From positions 6,543,001 through 6,607,000 of the forward strand of contig NZ_CP017641.1 in assembly GCF_001983935.1 (NCBI RefSeq): DNA of 64,000 nucleotides. Direction: 5' to 3'. The stretch comes from Fuerstiella marisgermanici (lineage in GTDB: Bacteria > Planctomycetota > Planctomycetia > Planctomycetales > Planctomycetaceae). A model generated the notes under the pieces. The model searched no databases and was not told the origin of the DNA. It worked only from the letters and a program-made list of their open reading frames with translations. Made by a program: the position numbers and the translations under genes. This document shows positions 1-9,744 of this stretch, piece after piece; position 1 is the stretch's first letter; each line of letters starts with the position of its first letter.

Positions 1-1
1 C

Positions 2-382
2 CGCCTGAAGCCTCAACAAAAACTGTGCTGTTACTGCAGACAGTTCTATCCGTTAGGCAACGATGTTGGGCAGCTGATCGACAGTCGTCAGTTTCCAGTG
101 CCGGAAGAAGAGTTTCCCGGAGGCAGCGAAGTCTGCGACTACATGTTGCACAATAAGGATACGCTAAAGCTGCTCAACCACTCGGTCGGCGACGCGAAGT
201 TCATCACGGTGACAACGGATACTCCGATCAGCACCTTCATTAACAATCCGGCATACGTAGACGCCACGTTTCACTTTGCGGCCTGCCGAGTTGTGTCAAA
301 AGGGAACAAGCTGGGCTGTCCCGTTCACCGCGTTTGGGAACCGTACGTTCAGGGGCAACCATTGCCGTGCGTGCTGCGGTAG
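2..382 (+). CDS. C-terminal part of an unrecognised protein (5' end outside window)
   Basis: An open frame runs from the first bases of the window to a TAG at 380-382 with no start needed inside the window, so this is the 3' end of a longer gene. The visible 126 residues begin with a CCYC cysteine pair and hold four more cysteines (in SEVCDY, FAACRV, LGCPVH and LPCVLR), which could suggest metal binding or disulfides. A GTG at 98 could be an internal start, but the frame is equally open before it. I do not recognise the family. The gene is followed after 90 bp by a copy of the 105-bp dispersed repeat. Being partial and unrecognised, the call rests only on the open frame and its plausible composition. 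Confidence 0.5.
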   Translation, partial: RLKPQQKLCCYCRQFYPLGNDVGQLIDSRQFPVPEEEFPGGSEVCDYMLHNKDTLKLLNHSVGDAKFITVTTDTPISTFINNPAYVDATFHFAACRVVSKGNKLGCPVHRVWEPYVQGQPLPCVLR

Positions 383-820
383 AGCGTTCGAGGCGGAGGG
401 GGTGGCATAGCGCCGACGCCCCTGCCGGTTTCTCTCGACGAATCCGGGAAGACTCACATCGCGCTCGCGACTCTACAGCGTTTCACGCTGACTTGTGGCC
501 GCGGAAATGGGTTTGGGTCCTACGTGGGCCGGTTCCCACGAGCCAGAACCGTCCACAACAAAACGTAAATTGCTCTAGACATGCGCACGTGCCGTTCATT
601 GCCCCGCACTTTTGAAGGGCGGGCGGTTCTCAGCTACAGGTGCGCTTCAGGTTGAAGAGCAGTCTGCATGTTGGGGTGGAGTACCACGCCCGCACGATCC
701 TTCACGAGCGGCCAACGCTTAAAGCAACGTTTCGATGTGAAATTTCCTCTTCCCACCGCCTGCGCTCAAAGTGTTGAGACCTCAGGCGGTTCGCGGGTAG
801 GTTGGAGTTGCCGCCCGGAC
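383..820. other. intergenic region between convergent genes, 438 bp
   Basis: This lies between the stop of the partial gene and the stop of the giant beta-helix gene. It holds one copy of the 105-bp dispersed repeat (473-577). I see no gene or clear terminator in the remainder. Confidence 0.6.
473..577 (+). repeat. 105-bp dispersed structured repeat, copy 1 (subfamily A)
   Basis: It starts CTACAGCG and ends TGCTCTA, imperfect terminal inverted repeats. Inside are a small AGCG/CGCT hairpin at the left end, a TTGTGG near the left matched by CCACAA near the right, and an inner CGTGGG/CCCACG hairpin. The core CCGTCCACAACAAAA is shared with the other copies. It is closely similar to the copies at 29330 and 30269 and lies between two convergent genes. 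Confidence 0.9.
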
Positions 821-3800
821 TCACCCCTGCAGCACCATAGCCATGCGGATGGGGTCGGCCATCCATTCGTCCAGCAGCGTTGGGTCGAGTAGCGAGTCGC
901 CCGATGACACGGGAACTTGTTTCGCAGACTTTCTGGCGGAAGCCGTTGCGTCAGGAGACTCAGACGATGGCTCTTCAGGGCTAAACGTCGCAGACTTGTC
1001 GCTGGCCAGTTCTTCAGTCGTCGTCTTCGATTCCGTGTTGCCTTCAACGATGGACGTCATCGTGATCAGCTGCGAGTCCGAAAGCGATTCGACAACGGCA
1101 AACTTCGCTTCAGAATCGTCGTTCACCGCGCCGACAGAGAAGTCGACGGGAATGCTCCACAGGCCCGAAGTGAATAGATTCGAGTCGGCTTCAATCGCTT
1201 TCACCCACACTCGATAGTTGCCGTTTTCCAAGGCGTTGTCCGGCGTAAACGAGGTTTCTGTGACGAAGTCGTTTCGAATCGTAACCAGCAACGTGTCCAG
1301 ATTCTGAACGTGCAGCACGTAGCGACCCGCACCGGTCACTGGCAACCATGAGATCGTTGGCGGGTTGTTGCTCGACTGTCCAACCGGAGCGGTCACAGTG
1401 GTTCGAATACCGGTCTCGCCCGGCAGACTCCAGCCGCGGTTACCGACGGAATCAGAACTGCGAATCCACCAGCGAATCGGGCCACTGGCCAGATCTGTTG
1501 GAGGCGTGTACGACGTCCCTTGAATGTCGTCGACAACGATGTCGCCAGCCAGAGTGCGGATGAAGATTTCGTACCCAGGAGCTTCCGGAATCGCAGCCCA
1601 TTGGAATTCCGGTCGCGGGTTAAATGTGGGAGTCAACGGGCTGACCAACGTGGGACGAATTTCGAACGTGTTGTCATTCGACCATGGACCGGCCGATCCG
1701 TTCGCATTGAAGGCTCGAACCCAGTACCGATAAAACCCAGCCTCCAGGTCGACGGGCGGCATGTACGACGTCTCTGTCGTCATCGTGTCGTTCAGAAACA
1801 GTCGGGTCTCAGCAGGGGACCGGCGCGTAAACCACACTTCGTAACGAACTGCATCGGTCACTGGCTGCCATGTTAATTCTGGTTGAAGCTCGTCCGGGAA
1901 ACGCGGCACGGCGTCAAGGACCGGAACACCAACGGTATCGTTGTCATTGATAGTGACCGTCGTCTGCCCGGTTGTGACGACTGCTCCCGTGACTGCGGAC
2001 AAACTGACCGTAAACGTTTCCACCGCTTCACTGTGACCGTCGTCGAATGTGGCGATCACGACTGTTTGGGTCAGCGACGCACCGGGTTCGAACGTGAGTG
2101 TTTGCCCTACCAAGGGTTCGAAGTCGCTACCGCTGATTGCTGTATTGCTGGCTGCCGAAACCGTCAGCGTGACCGTCGCTGATGGAGCGCGGTCCAGCGT
2201 CACGGTGATGATGGCGTCCTGTCCTTCGACGACCGGCGAATTGCTGCTGATAGAAACCTGGGTGCCGTCCGTCGCATTGGCGTCGAACTCGACTGCACCG
2301 ATGTCGTAGGCGGTGCCCAGAGGCCGATCGATCCCTTTTTGGTCAGTGAAGACTGCCTGAACGGCGAGATTCGCCCCGGCATCGATGGCGATACTTCCCT
2401 GAATCAATTCATGGTATGCCGTCGGACCAGACGTATTCAAAGTCGTGTTTAGAATGGTATTGATGTCGCGGGTACCGGAGTCGCTGATTCCGACGATGTT
2501 GCCCGACGACCCGTCGACAAGTCCTCCGTTTGTGGCTGCGTTTCCAATCAGATTGTTGATGCTGGTCGAAAGATCCACGCTACCCGTCACATCGTCGGCC
2601 GCGCTGCCGGATGTATTGCCCGCGACAAGTGCGTTCCGCAGATCTGTAGATCCGCCGCTGACTGTGAAGATGCCGCCGCCACTGGCATCGACCGCAGCGG
2701 TGTTTAGGGTTACGGTGGAGTTCAGCACGGCCAGTCGACCGGTCGCCGAATTCCACAGTCCACCGCCTTCATTGGCTGCAAAGTTTCCGCTGACCGTGGT
2801 GTTTAATAGCACGCCGGTACCAGCTCCGGTGATGTGCAGTGCTCCCCCGTTGCCGGGTGCCGCTTCGGCTCGGTTGTCGGTCAGTGACGAGTTAGTCACG
2901 GTCGTACGTCCGGCGTTGTCTTCGATTGCTCCACCGGCGCGAGACGCCGTGTTGCCGGAAATTGCCGCTGAGAACACCGTCACGACTCCGCCATCATTCA
3001 GAATTGCTCCGCCCGAACCCGCAGTTCCGTTGGCGGCGTTATTCGAAAACGTCACCGTGCCGTCGAATCCATTTACATCGACGGTACCACCCGCGTTGAA
3101 GATTCCTCCTCCGCCTTGATCAGCAGCGTCCCCACTGGCGACGTTGTCTGAGATTACCGCGCTATCGGTGATGGTCATCGTGCCCGTACCGTTCCACAGT
3201 CCGCCACCTTCGCTCGCCGCTGAGTTCCCCGTGACCGTACCGCCGCTCACCTCAACCGTGCCAGCTCCCGTCACGTGTAATCCGCCGCCGTTGCCAGGCG
3301 AGGCCGCGTTGGTCGGGCCGGCAACGTTGTTATCGAGCGTGACGTTGGACAGTGTGACCTCGCCCGCGTTGGTTTCGATACCGCCACCTGCTCGAGAAGC
3401 GATGTTGCCGGTGATGGACGTATCGGTCACGGAGATCGTTCCCTGGTCGTTGAAGATACCGCCACCGGAACCCATCGTTGCTGGGAAGGTGATCTGACCT
3501 CGCACTTCGCCGCCCGCGTTTTGTGTTGTATGCACGTTGAAATACGTGCCTCCCGCGAATAATGCGGCTTCGTTGGCAGCGGGGAAGTCGATGTCGTTTA
3601 GCGTCAGCTGTAAACCGCCGTTGAATTCCACAAAGCTGGCATTGTCCAGCAGGTTCACGATGACATCGCCATTGGCCCCGGAATCGCCCACATGAATATG
3701 AGCACCAGTGACATCGGCCAGAGCAATGTCGGTGATGAACAACTGAAGGTCGAATGTATCGGTCTCAGCGTTGTACTGAAGATTTGCGGTACCCGTCGCG

Positions 3801-6800
3801 TTGGTCGTTACGGCGGGAACTTCCTGGCTACCGTCGAGTGCCACTGTCGTTCCGCCACTGGCCAGATTGTTGGTGATTGTGGCGCCGCTGATGTTGATGG
3901 TGCCTCCGGCGTTGAAGATTCCTCCACCGCCCTGATCGGCTCCCATACCACCGGCTGAATTATCATCCACCACCGTGCCGCCGGTCACTGTCATCGTGCC
4001 GGTTCCGTTCCACAAGCCGCCGCCTTCCTGAACCGCGACGTTCCCTGTCACGTTGCCGCCAACGATGCCGGTTGATGCCGGCCCGCTCACGTGCAAACCA
4101 CCGCCGTTAATTCCGGCGTGATTGTTCGTCAGATTAACCGACGTTAGTTCCAGCGTTCCTGCACTTTCGATTCCGCCTCCGGCTCGAGCCGTCTGATTGT
4201 TGGAAATGGTTGTACCGGTGATCGTCAGCGTGCCTGTGGCTGCGTTGTGAATGCCGCCGCCGTTGCCCAAACCGGTTACGGCCGAGTTGCCGGAAATGGT
4301 TCCGCCATTGATTTCGAGCGTACCTTCGTTAAAGACACCGCCGCCGCCTTCACCCGGCTCGTCGCCACCGGACGTGTTGCCGGTAATGTCGGTGTCGGTC
4401 ACGTGAATCGCACCAGTTTCGTTGTAGAGGCCGCCGCCATCACCGGTGGCAATGTTGTTGCTGATGGTCGCTCCGGTAATGTTGACGGTGCCGCTTACCG
4501 CAACGATTTCAGCGGCCGCAACCGGCGCGGTCACTCGAAATGCCTGGCCGTTGCCAAGATCCGTGCCGCCGGGAGCCGTTCCCATCGCCGCCGCGTCGAT
4601 AGCATCAGAAATGGCTTTGTCGATGGACGCACCATGGATGACGACCTCTCGCAGGTCCAGCGGGGCCAAATTGTTGAACTGCCGCGCTTCGTCAGGGTCG
4701 GTTAGGTCGAACGTGTAAGTGGTGTCGAGTACGAAGTCGGTGCCCTGCGGATAAAGTGCGGTGGGGTCGATGTCACCGTTTGTGAACAGGTTCAGAAAGT
4801 GAGCCAGCGGCGACACTCCGTCTGGCGGATTCGTGCCGTGAGTTCCCGCGTCTCGCATTTGAGTTGAAGTAAGGTTTAAAAGTACGGGGCCGTATTCCGG
4901 ACGACCTTCCAGAAAGTCCAGAAAGCCATCCTGAATGGTCACGCCATCATTTGCCGCGACCGATGGCAGAATCGAATTTACGGGCGGGAAGTTGTTCGCC
5001 GCGCCGCCAGCTCCGTCGAAGAACGGACCATCGCCCTGTTCAAGAATCGGTCGCGTGCGATTACCAGCGAACTGACCATGGATGTGAGCCACATGGAACC
5101 CGCCAAAACTGCTGAGGTCTTCCATGCCGGTTGCGTTGATAACAACTCGAATTTCCCGAGTTGTTGCCGTGGGCTGCGTCAGCGTGACCGAACCCGTTCC
5201 TGTCACGCCGCTGCCGTTTAGTTCCGTGATGTTCAGCGTAAACTGCTGCGCTTCTGTGCCGTCTGACGAATCGTTAAAGATGCCGCCGCCTTCAATGGCT
5301 GAGTTGCCGTCGATTGTGGTGCCGTTAACGGTCAGCGTTCCGCCAGCGGAATTCCATAGGCCGCCGCCTTCATTCGCCGCGATGTTGCCGCCTACACTGC
5401 CGCCGGTGATCGTTACTATTCCATTACCGCCGATGTGCAAACCGCCGCCGTTGCCCGGGGCGGCATCGGCAATCAATCCAACCACGTCATCGACATCATT
5501 GTTGGTGAGATCCGTGTCGGTCAGGGAGACGCTGCCGCCCGCTGTTTCGATACCGCCGCCCGCTCGAACCGCTTCGTTGCCGTCAATCACGGCATCGTTA
5601 ATGGTGACAGTGCCGCCAGCATTGAAGATACCGCCACCGCTTCCCGCCGCACCGAACGCGATGTTATTGGTGATCTGCACGGCTGCCGTCGATCCGTCGA
5701 TGACGAGCGTACCGCCGTTGTTGAAAATTCCGCCTCCGCCGTCGTCAGCAGCGTCTCCGCCCGCTTCGTTGCCCTGGATTAGAGTGCCGTTTTGGATGGT
5801 CATTGTTCCGGTGCCGTTCCACAGTCCCCCACCTTCGCGTCCAGCCAGGTTTCCGAAGACGCTACCGCCGTCCATTGTGAAGTCTGCGGCGCCGGTGATG
5901 TGAACTCCGCCACCGTTGCCCGGATTCGCTGTCGCCAGGTCGACGTCATTGTTCAGGATATTGACATCGGTCAAAGTGGCCGTTCCCTCGATCAGTTCGA
6001 TTCCCCCGCCCGCGCGGTTGGCTTCATTTTGACTTAGGGTAGTGGCGGTCATTGTCACAGCGCCGTCGGTGCTGAAAATTCCGCCGCCGCTGCCGGATGT
6101 ACCTGTGGCCTCGTTGTTGCTGATGGTGATCAGGCTGCTGGATCCATCAATCGTCAGTGTGCCGCCGTTGTTGAAGATTCCTCCACCGCCATTGTCTGAG
6201 CCAGATCCTTGAGCTGTATTGTTGTTGATGAGGGTTCCGTTGGTGATGGTCATCGAGCCGCTGCTGTTCCATAGTCCACCACCTTCAGACGCCGCCACAT
6301 TATCGTTGACGGTGCCGCCGTTGATCGTGACGTCACCCGCTCCGCTTACATGCAGACCACCGCCGTTACCTGGCGCTGCGGCGTCGGTACCGAATGCCGT
6401 GTTGCCGTCCAGCGTGACGTTTGTTAATGCCAGGCCGACAACGTCGACCACTCCGGAGGCGTCTTCAATACCACCGCCCGCGCGTTCGGCTTCGTTGCCT
6501 GTGATGACAGCATCGTTAATCGTGGCTGTGCCGCCGGCCGCATTGAAAATACCGCCACCGCTTCCCGCCGCACCGAAGGCAATGTTGTTGATGATCTGCA
6601 CGGCAGCCGCCGAGCCATCGATGACGAGTGTACCGCCGTTGTTGAAAATTCCGCCTCCGCCGTCGTCAGCAGCGTCTCCGCCCGCTTCGTTGCCCTGGAT
6701 CAGAGTGCCGTTTTGGATGGTCATCGTTCCGGTGCCATTCCACAGTCCACCACCTTCGCGTCCAGCAAGATTTCCGAAGACGCTACCGCCGTCCATGGTG

Positions 6801-7711
6801 AAGTCAGCCGCGCCGGTGATGTGAACTCCGCCACCGTTGCCTGGGTTGGCCGTGCCAAGGTCGACGTCGTTGTTGGCCAAGTTGACAGAGGTCAGGCTTG
6901 CCGTACCTTCAATCAGTTCAATACCGCCGCCCGCTCGATTGGCTTCGTTCAGGCTGATCGTTGATGAGTTGATCGTCACAGTACCGTCCGTACTGAAAAT
7001 CCCGCCGCCGCTGCCCGACGTCCCGGTGGCTCTGTTGGCGGTGATTGTCGAGGTGGTAATGTTGAGCGTGCCGCCTGCGTTGTAAATTCCGCCACCGCCG
7101 TCAGTCGCGGTGACACCAGTGGCAGTATTGCCACTGATCGTCACGTCGGTGAGGTCGAGTGTCTGGCCGCTGTTCACGTAGATCCCGCCGCCCTGATCGG
7201 CGTTACCGTTGGAGATCGTGACATCACTGATTGACACGGTACCCGCGCCGGCACCGATCTCAAAAACGCGGCTTGCATCATCGCCACTGATCACAACAGG
7301 GACCAGGTTTGCGTCGGAGATGCTGAGATCGTCGCTGATGGTCAGCGACGTGCCGCTTAAGGTGATCGTCATGCCGTTGAGCGCCGGATCGAATGTGATC
7401 GTGTCGACCACGCCCGGTCCGGTCTCTCCAGCAGGCGCGTCCAGAAACGCCGCGTTGGTATTGGCCGCCGTGATAGCTTCCCGCAGGCTAAGCATGCCAT
7501 CGCCGACAGCGCTGCCGTCTTCGATGGTATTGACCATAAACACAGTCAGCAGCATGCGGTCTTCGAGCGATTCAGCGACTGATGTTTGATATCGTGACGT
7601 GTGTCGGCGTCGCGTTTGGCCGAGTGTGGGGACAAGACGATAGCGTTGCGCCGTCGAGCGTCGTGAGTTAGAAGTTTGTGTCAGCTGTGCGAGCCAATTG
7701 GTCAATAACAT
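821..7711 (-). CDS. giant secreted right-handed beta-helix (Pmp-like) repeat protein with CHRD, Calx-beta and FN3-like domains
   Basis: This 2296-residue protein is probably exported to the cell surface. Residues 49-55 are LEDRMLL, matching the LEPR-XLL-type N-terminal motif of large planctomycete surface proteins; a CSLREA-like segment (SLREAITAANTN) follows at about 75-90. Residues about 130-1800 are tandem beta-helix turns built on GGGI-N-GGT and GNxA-x-GGG patterns, as in polymorphic outer-membrane repeats. Two CHRD-like domains interrupt the helix (about 820-1050 and 1285-1410; see HVAHIHG and GAHIHVGDSG). A Calx-beta domain (about 1812-1925, ending TINDND) and three FN3-like modules (about 1930-2190) follow, then a charged tail. 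Start is ATG at 7711; a weak AAAGG precedes it. A stretch of the helix is duplicated almost exactly at 307-codon spacing. Role is inferred as surface adhesion or matrix; no catalytic motif is evident. Confidence 0.9.
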   Translation of the reverse strand: MLLTNWLAQLTQTSNSRRSTAQRYRLVPTLGQTRRRHTSRYQTSVAESLEDRMLLTVFMVNTIEDGSAVGDGMLSLREAITAANTNAAFLDAPAGETGPGVVDTITFDPALNGMTITLSGTSLTISDDLSISDANLVPVVISGDDASRVFEIGAGAGTVSISDVTISNGNADQGGGIYVNSGQTLDLTDVTISGNTATGVTATDGGGGIYNAGGTLNITTSTITANRATGTSGSGGGIFSTDGTVTINSSTISLNEANRAGGGIELIEGTASLTSVNLANNDVDLGTANPGNGGGVHITGAADFTMDGGSVFGNLAGREGGGLWNGTGTMTIQNGTLIQGNEAGGDAADDGGGGIFNNGGTLVIDGSAAAVQIINNIAFGAAGSGGGIFNAAGGTATINDAVITGNEAERAGGGIEDASGVVDVVGLALTNVTLDGNTAFGTDAAAPGNGGGLHVSGAGDVTINGGTVNDNVAASEGGGLWNSSGSMTITNGTLINNNTAQGSGSDNGGGGIFNNGGTLTIDGSSSLITISNNEATGTSGSGGGIFSTDGAVTMTATTLSQNEANRAGGGIELIEGTATLTDVNILNNDVDLATANPGNGGGVHITGAADFTMDGGSVFGNLAGREGGGLWNGTGTMTIQNGTLIQGNEAGGDAADDGGGGIFNNGGTLVIDGSTAAVQITNNIAFGAAGSGGGIFNAGGTVTINDAVIDGNEAVRAGGGIETAGGSVSLTDTDLTNNDVDDVVGLIADAAPGNGGGLHIGGNGIVTITGGSVGGNIAANEGGGLWNSAGGTLTVNGTTIDGNSAIEGGGIFNDSSDGTEAQQFTLNITELNGSGVTGTGSVTLTQPTATTREIRVVINATGMEDLSSFGGFHVAHIHGQFAGNRTRPILEQGDGPFFDGAGGAANNFPPVNSILPSVAANDGVTIQDGFLDFLEGRPEYGPVLLNLTSTQMRDAGTHGTNPPDGVSPLAHFLNLFTNGDIDPTALYPQGTDFVLDTTYTFDLTDPDEARQFNNLAPLDLREVVIHGASIDKAISDAIDAAAMGTAPGGTDLGNGQAFRVTAPVAAAEIVAVSGTVNITGATISNNIATGDGGGLYNETGAIHVTDTDITGNTSGGDEPGEGGGGVFNEGTLEINGGTISGNSAVTGLGNGGGIHNAATGTLTITGTTISNNQTARAGGGIESAGTLELTSVNLTNNHAGINGGGLHVSGPASTGIVGGNVTGNVAVQEGGGLWNGTGTMTVTGGTVVDDNSAGGMGADQGGGGIFNAGGTINISGATITNNLASGGTTVALDGSQEVPAVTTNATGTANLQYNAETDTFDLQLFITDIALADVTGAHIHVGDSGANGDVIVNLLDNASFVEFNGGLQLTLNDIDFPAANEAALFAGGTYFNVHTTQNAGGEVRGQITFPATMGSGGGIFNDQGTISVTDTSITGNIASRAGGGIETNAGEVTLSNVTLDNNVAGPTNAASPGNGGGLHVTGAGTVEVSGGTVTGNSAASEGGGLWNGTGTMTITDSAVISDNVASGDAADQGGGGIFNAGGTVDVNGFDGTVTFSNNAANGTAGSGGAILNDGGVVTVFSAAISGNTASRAGGAIEDNAGRTTVTNSSLTDNRAEAAPGNGGALHITGAGTGVLLNTTVSGNFAANEGGGLWNSATGRLAVLNSTVTLNTAAVDASGGGIFTVSGGSTDLRNALVAGNTSGSAADDVTGSVDLSTSINNLIGNAATNGGLVDGSSGNIVGISDSGTRDINTILNTTLNTSGPTAYHELIQGSIAIDAGANLAVQAVFTDQKGIDRPLGTAYDIGAVEFDANATDGTQVSISSNSPVVEGQDAIITVTLDRAPSATVTLTVSAASNTAISGSDFEPLVGQTLTFEPGASLTQTVVIATFDDGHSEAVETFTVSLSAVTGAVVTTGQTTVTINDNDTVGVPVLDAVPRFPDELQPELTWQPVTDAVRYEVWFTRRSPAETRLFLNDTMTTETSYMPPVDLEAGFYRYWVRAFNANGSAGPWSNDNTFEIRPTLVSPLTPTFNPRPEFQWAAIPEAPGYEIFIRTLAGDIVVDDIQGTSYTPPTDLASGPIRWWIRSSDSVGNRGWSLPGETGIRTTVTAPVGQSSNNPPTISWLPVTGAGRYVLHVQNLDTLLVTIRNDFVTETSFTPDNALENGNYRVWVKAIEADSNLFTSGLWSIPVDFSVGAVNDDSEAKFAVVESLSDSQLITMTSIVEGNTESKTTTEELASDKSATFSPEEPSSESPDATASARKSAKQVPVSSGDSLLDPTLLDEWMADPIRMAMVLQG
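5671..5921 (-). repeat. near-identical internal duplication in the beta-helix gene, copy B
   Basis: This segment matches 6592-6842 with only scattered base changes, at a constant offset of 921 bp (307 codons). Recognisable shared codons encode GSVFGNLAGREGGGLWN and NNIAFGAAGSGGGIFN. The similarity extends more weakly on both sides. It indicates recent in-frame duplication or gene conversion. Confidence 0.85.
6592..6842 (-). repeat. near-identical internal duplication in the beta-helix gene, copy A
   Basis: Partner of 5671-5921, same strand and frame, offset 921 bp. Confidence 0.85.
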
Positions 7712-7857
7712 TATGATGCCTTTGTTGAGCAGCAGAGTTCACTCCGCTGTGTTGGGTAGAGGTTTCGGTGGGGAAAGTGATTCAGTGATTCCGAGCGACC
7801 GTGAGAATTATTCTCAAATGTGCACTCGGCTGGGAAGAGATATTCGGGCCGCGGTCG

Positions 7858-9246
7858 TTAAAGTTTCGCGTCTGCAGTGGCTTCCAATTCCGTGAGTTTC
7901 GCGCGTGCCTTTTCGGCTTCCAGCAGGCCGAAATGCGGGTTCCACTGCAGCGCTTGACGCAGATGCGTAATCGCTTGTTGGGGCTGATCGTTCGCGTCGC
8001 AGATCAAGCCCGCGTGATAATGCAGCTGTGGATCCTTCGTTCCCAGCTGCAGTGCCTTGCGAATAACGGCGGCTGCTTCTGTGTGACGGCCGCTATTGTG
8101 CAACGCCCACGCCAGCGTGTCGTGAGCGTATATGTCTGTTCGTGACTGCAGGTCCTGCTTTGCCATGGCCACAGCTTCGTCCAGTTTATGGCCTCGCTTG
8201 CAGTACAGCATGGCCAGATCGCGCTGATGCGCTGTTCCGGCAGATTGCATTTCCTGCAGAAGGACTTCTTCCGCGCGGTCGTACCAGACTCTTGCCGTGT
8301 CGGGGCGGCCCTGGTGTGAAAGGACGTCAGCCAGCGCTATCATGGCTGTCGCTGAACCGTTCGCATTCACACTCTCTTCCAGCAAGTCCAGCGCAAGTTC
8401 GATATCGCCATGGTCCGCCAGAAGGCGTCCCAGTCCGACACGAGCCGGCTGCAGTGCGGAATCCAGTTCCAGCGCCGACTGATAGTGAACTCGCGCCTCG
8501 TCCGCATCGCCCGCCATGTGATAAACGGCAGCCAGACGCATATCGTACCATGCCACTGCGTGCGGCGACTGACCGGCTTCGTGGGCCATATCGCGAGCCG
8601 ATTGCAACAGCTCAACGGCAGCTTGTGGATTGCCTTTCAGTTCGGCCAGCTGAGCCAGCCGACTAAGCACAGCGGGAGTCTTTCCTGCTTTCTCAAGCAG
8701 CGCTGCGTATGTGGTCTCTGCCGCTGCGATCTGTCCCAACTGAATCTGACAGTCCCCGATTGTCGCCAATGCCTTCGTGTCAATCGGATTGGCAACGTAG
8801 ACTTCCGAAGCCAGTTTGAACGCCTCTCGAAAACGATGCTGCGCCCCCAGGGCCACCGCCAGGGAACTCTTTGCAGTCAGGTAATCAGGAGCGATCCCTA
8901 GTGCTTCTCGCAGCGTCTTCTCTGCCGATCGATACGCTGAGTGGTTGCCCGTTTCTTTCGCCAGCCGAATATAAAGCTGCCCGAGGACAGTCATGCTTCG
9001 AAAGTCTTCGGTGCGCTTCGCGACGCGTTCACGAAACATCGAGATCGCCTTCATGACGGGAATTTTGCCCCCGATCTGACCGACGTGTTCCGCAGAATTG
9101 CTGCTTGCTGCGTCTCGAGCCTCCATGGCATCGAAGGCGGCCTGAACGTTTGGCGGACGGGAAGTTTTTGGGTCGTCTAGGGCGGGTAGTGAAGAGGTCA
9201 TGAATAAAGTCAGCAGCAGCGTAGTAGCGAAGCGATTGAGAATCAC
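7858..9246 (-). CDS. secreted tetratricopeptide-repeat protein
   Basis: This is a protein of about 462 residues with an N-terminal hydrophobic signal (LLLTLFMTSSLPA) followed by tandem TPR-like helical pairs from about residue 80 to the end. Typical TPR positions are visible, such as LGQLYIRLA, AYRSAEKTLREAL and AVYHMAGDADEARVHY. TPR arrays mediate protein contacts; no enzymatic motif is seen. I chose GTG at 9246 because GGAG lies six bases upstream and it gives a compact signal peptide; a TTG four codons upstream (9258) also keeps the frame. It follows the giant beta-helix gene on the opposite side of a 146-bp gap and is read in the same direction, so the two may be related in export, but this is only positional. 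Confidence 0.85.
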   Translation of the reverse strand: MILNRFATTLLLTLFMTSSLPALDDPKTSRPPNVQAAFDAMEARDAASSNSAEHVGQIGGKIPVMKAISMFRERVAKRTEDFRSMTVLGQLYIRLAKETGNHSAYRSAEKTLREALGIAPDYLTAKSSLAVALGAQHRFREAFKLASEVYVANPIDTKALATIGDCQIQLGQIAAAETTYAALLEKAGKTPAVLSRLAQLAELKGNPQAAVELLQSARDMAHEAGQSPHAVAWYDMRLAAVYHMAGDADEARVHYQSALELDSALQPARVGLGRLLADHGDIELALDLLEESVNANGSATAMIALADVLSHQGRPDTARVWYDRAEEVLLQEMQSAGTAHQRDLAMLYCKRGHKLDEAVAMAKQDLQSRTDIYAHDTLAWALHNSGRHTEAAAVIRKALQLGTKDPQLHYHAGLICDANDQPQQAITHLRQALQWNPHFGLLEAEKARAKLTELEATADAKL

Positions 9247-9744
9247 GAAGATCTCCAAAGGTCAGGGGCGAAGTGGCGATGCCGGGTCACGCTGGCAAAA
9301 CGGAGTTCGCCGATACCATCTCCAGGTGCTCAGAACGCATCCAGCTTTCGGGCGTGTTCACAAGGACCAGGATAAGAGGTCGTACGGGAGCGACGATTGC
9401 TTCGTGACAGATTATTCGGGCCGAATTCTCCGGCTAGGCCATTCGTAGGGCCGACTGACTTTGGTTTGAAAAATCGGGCGAGTCGCCTGTCTGCAATGCA
9501 TTCCTCATGCCGGTGAGCGGAGTTTCCCTGCAACCTAAGCAATCGTCTGAGCGCATCAGACCACGGCCATCTGATCACTGCGGCTCACTCTGAACGGCAA
9601 ACAACCGCGCAGGTCGCTCAGCGCGCGGCCATTTTGCGATCAGCTCGTGATTTTCGGCTGCCGTGCACAGTGTACAGATGCTTTTGGAAACAGGATCGAC
9701 GTGCCTGACCGAGGATGGGGTGACGGCTCAACCCCTGCAAAACT
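9247..9744. other. intergenic region, about 500 bp
   Basis: Between two minus-strand genes. It must hold the promoter of the TPR gene and the end of the lipid-kinase transcript. Short open frames here have no coding look. I see no RNA gene, repeat or clear terminator. Confidence 0.5.

Noticed and set aside
2445-6824. Long plus-strand open frames opposite the giant beta-helix gene, rich in Pro, Ser, Val and Ala
   Set aside because: They mirror the Gly/Thr/Asn repeat of the minus strand; no family features or ribosome sites.
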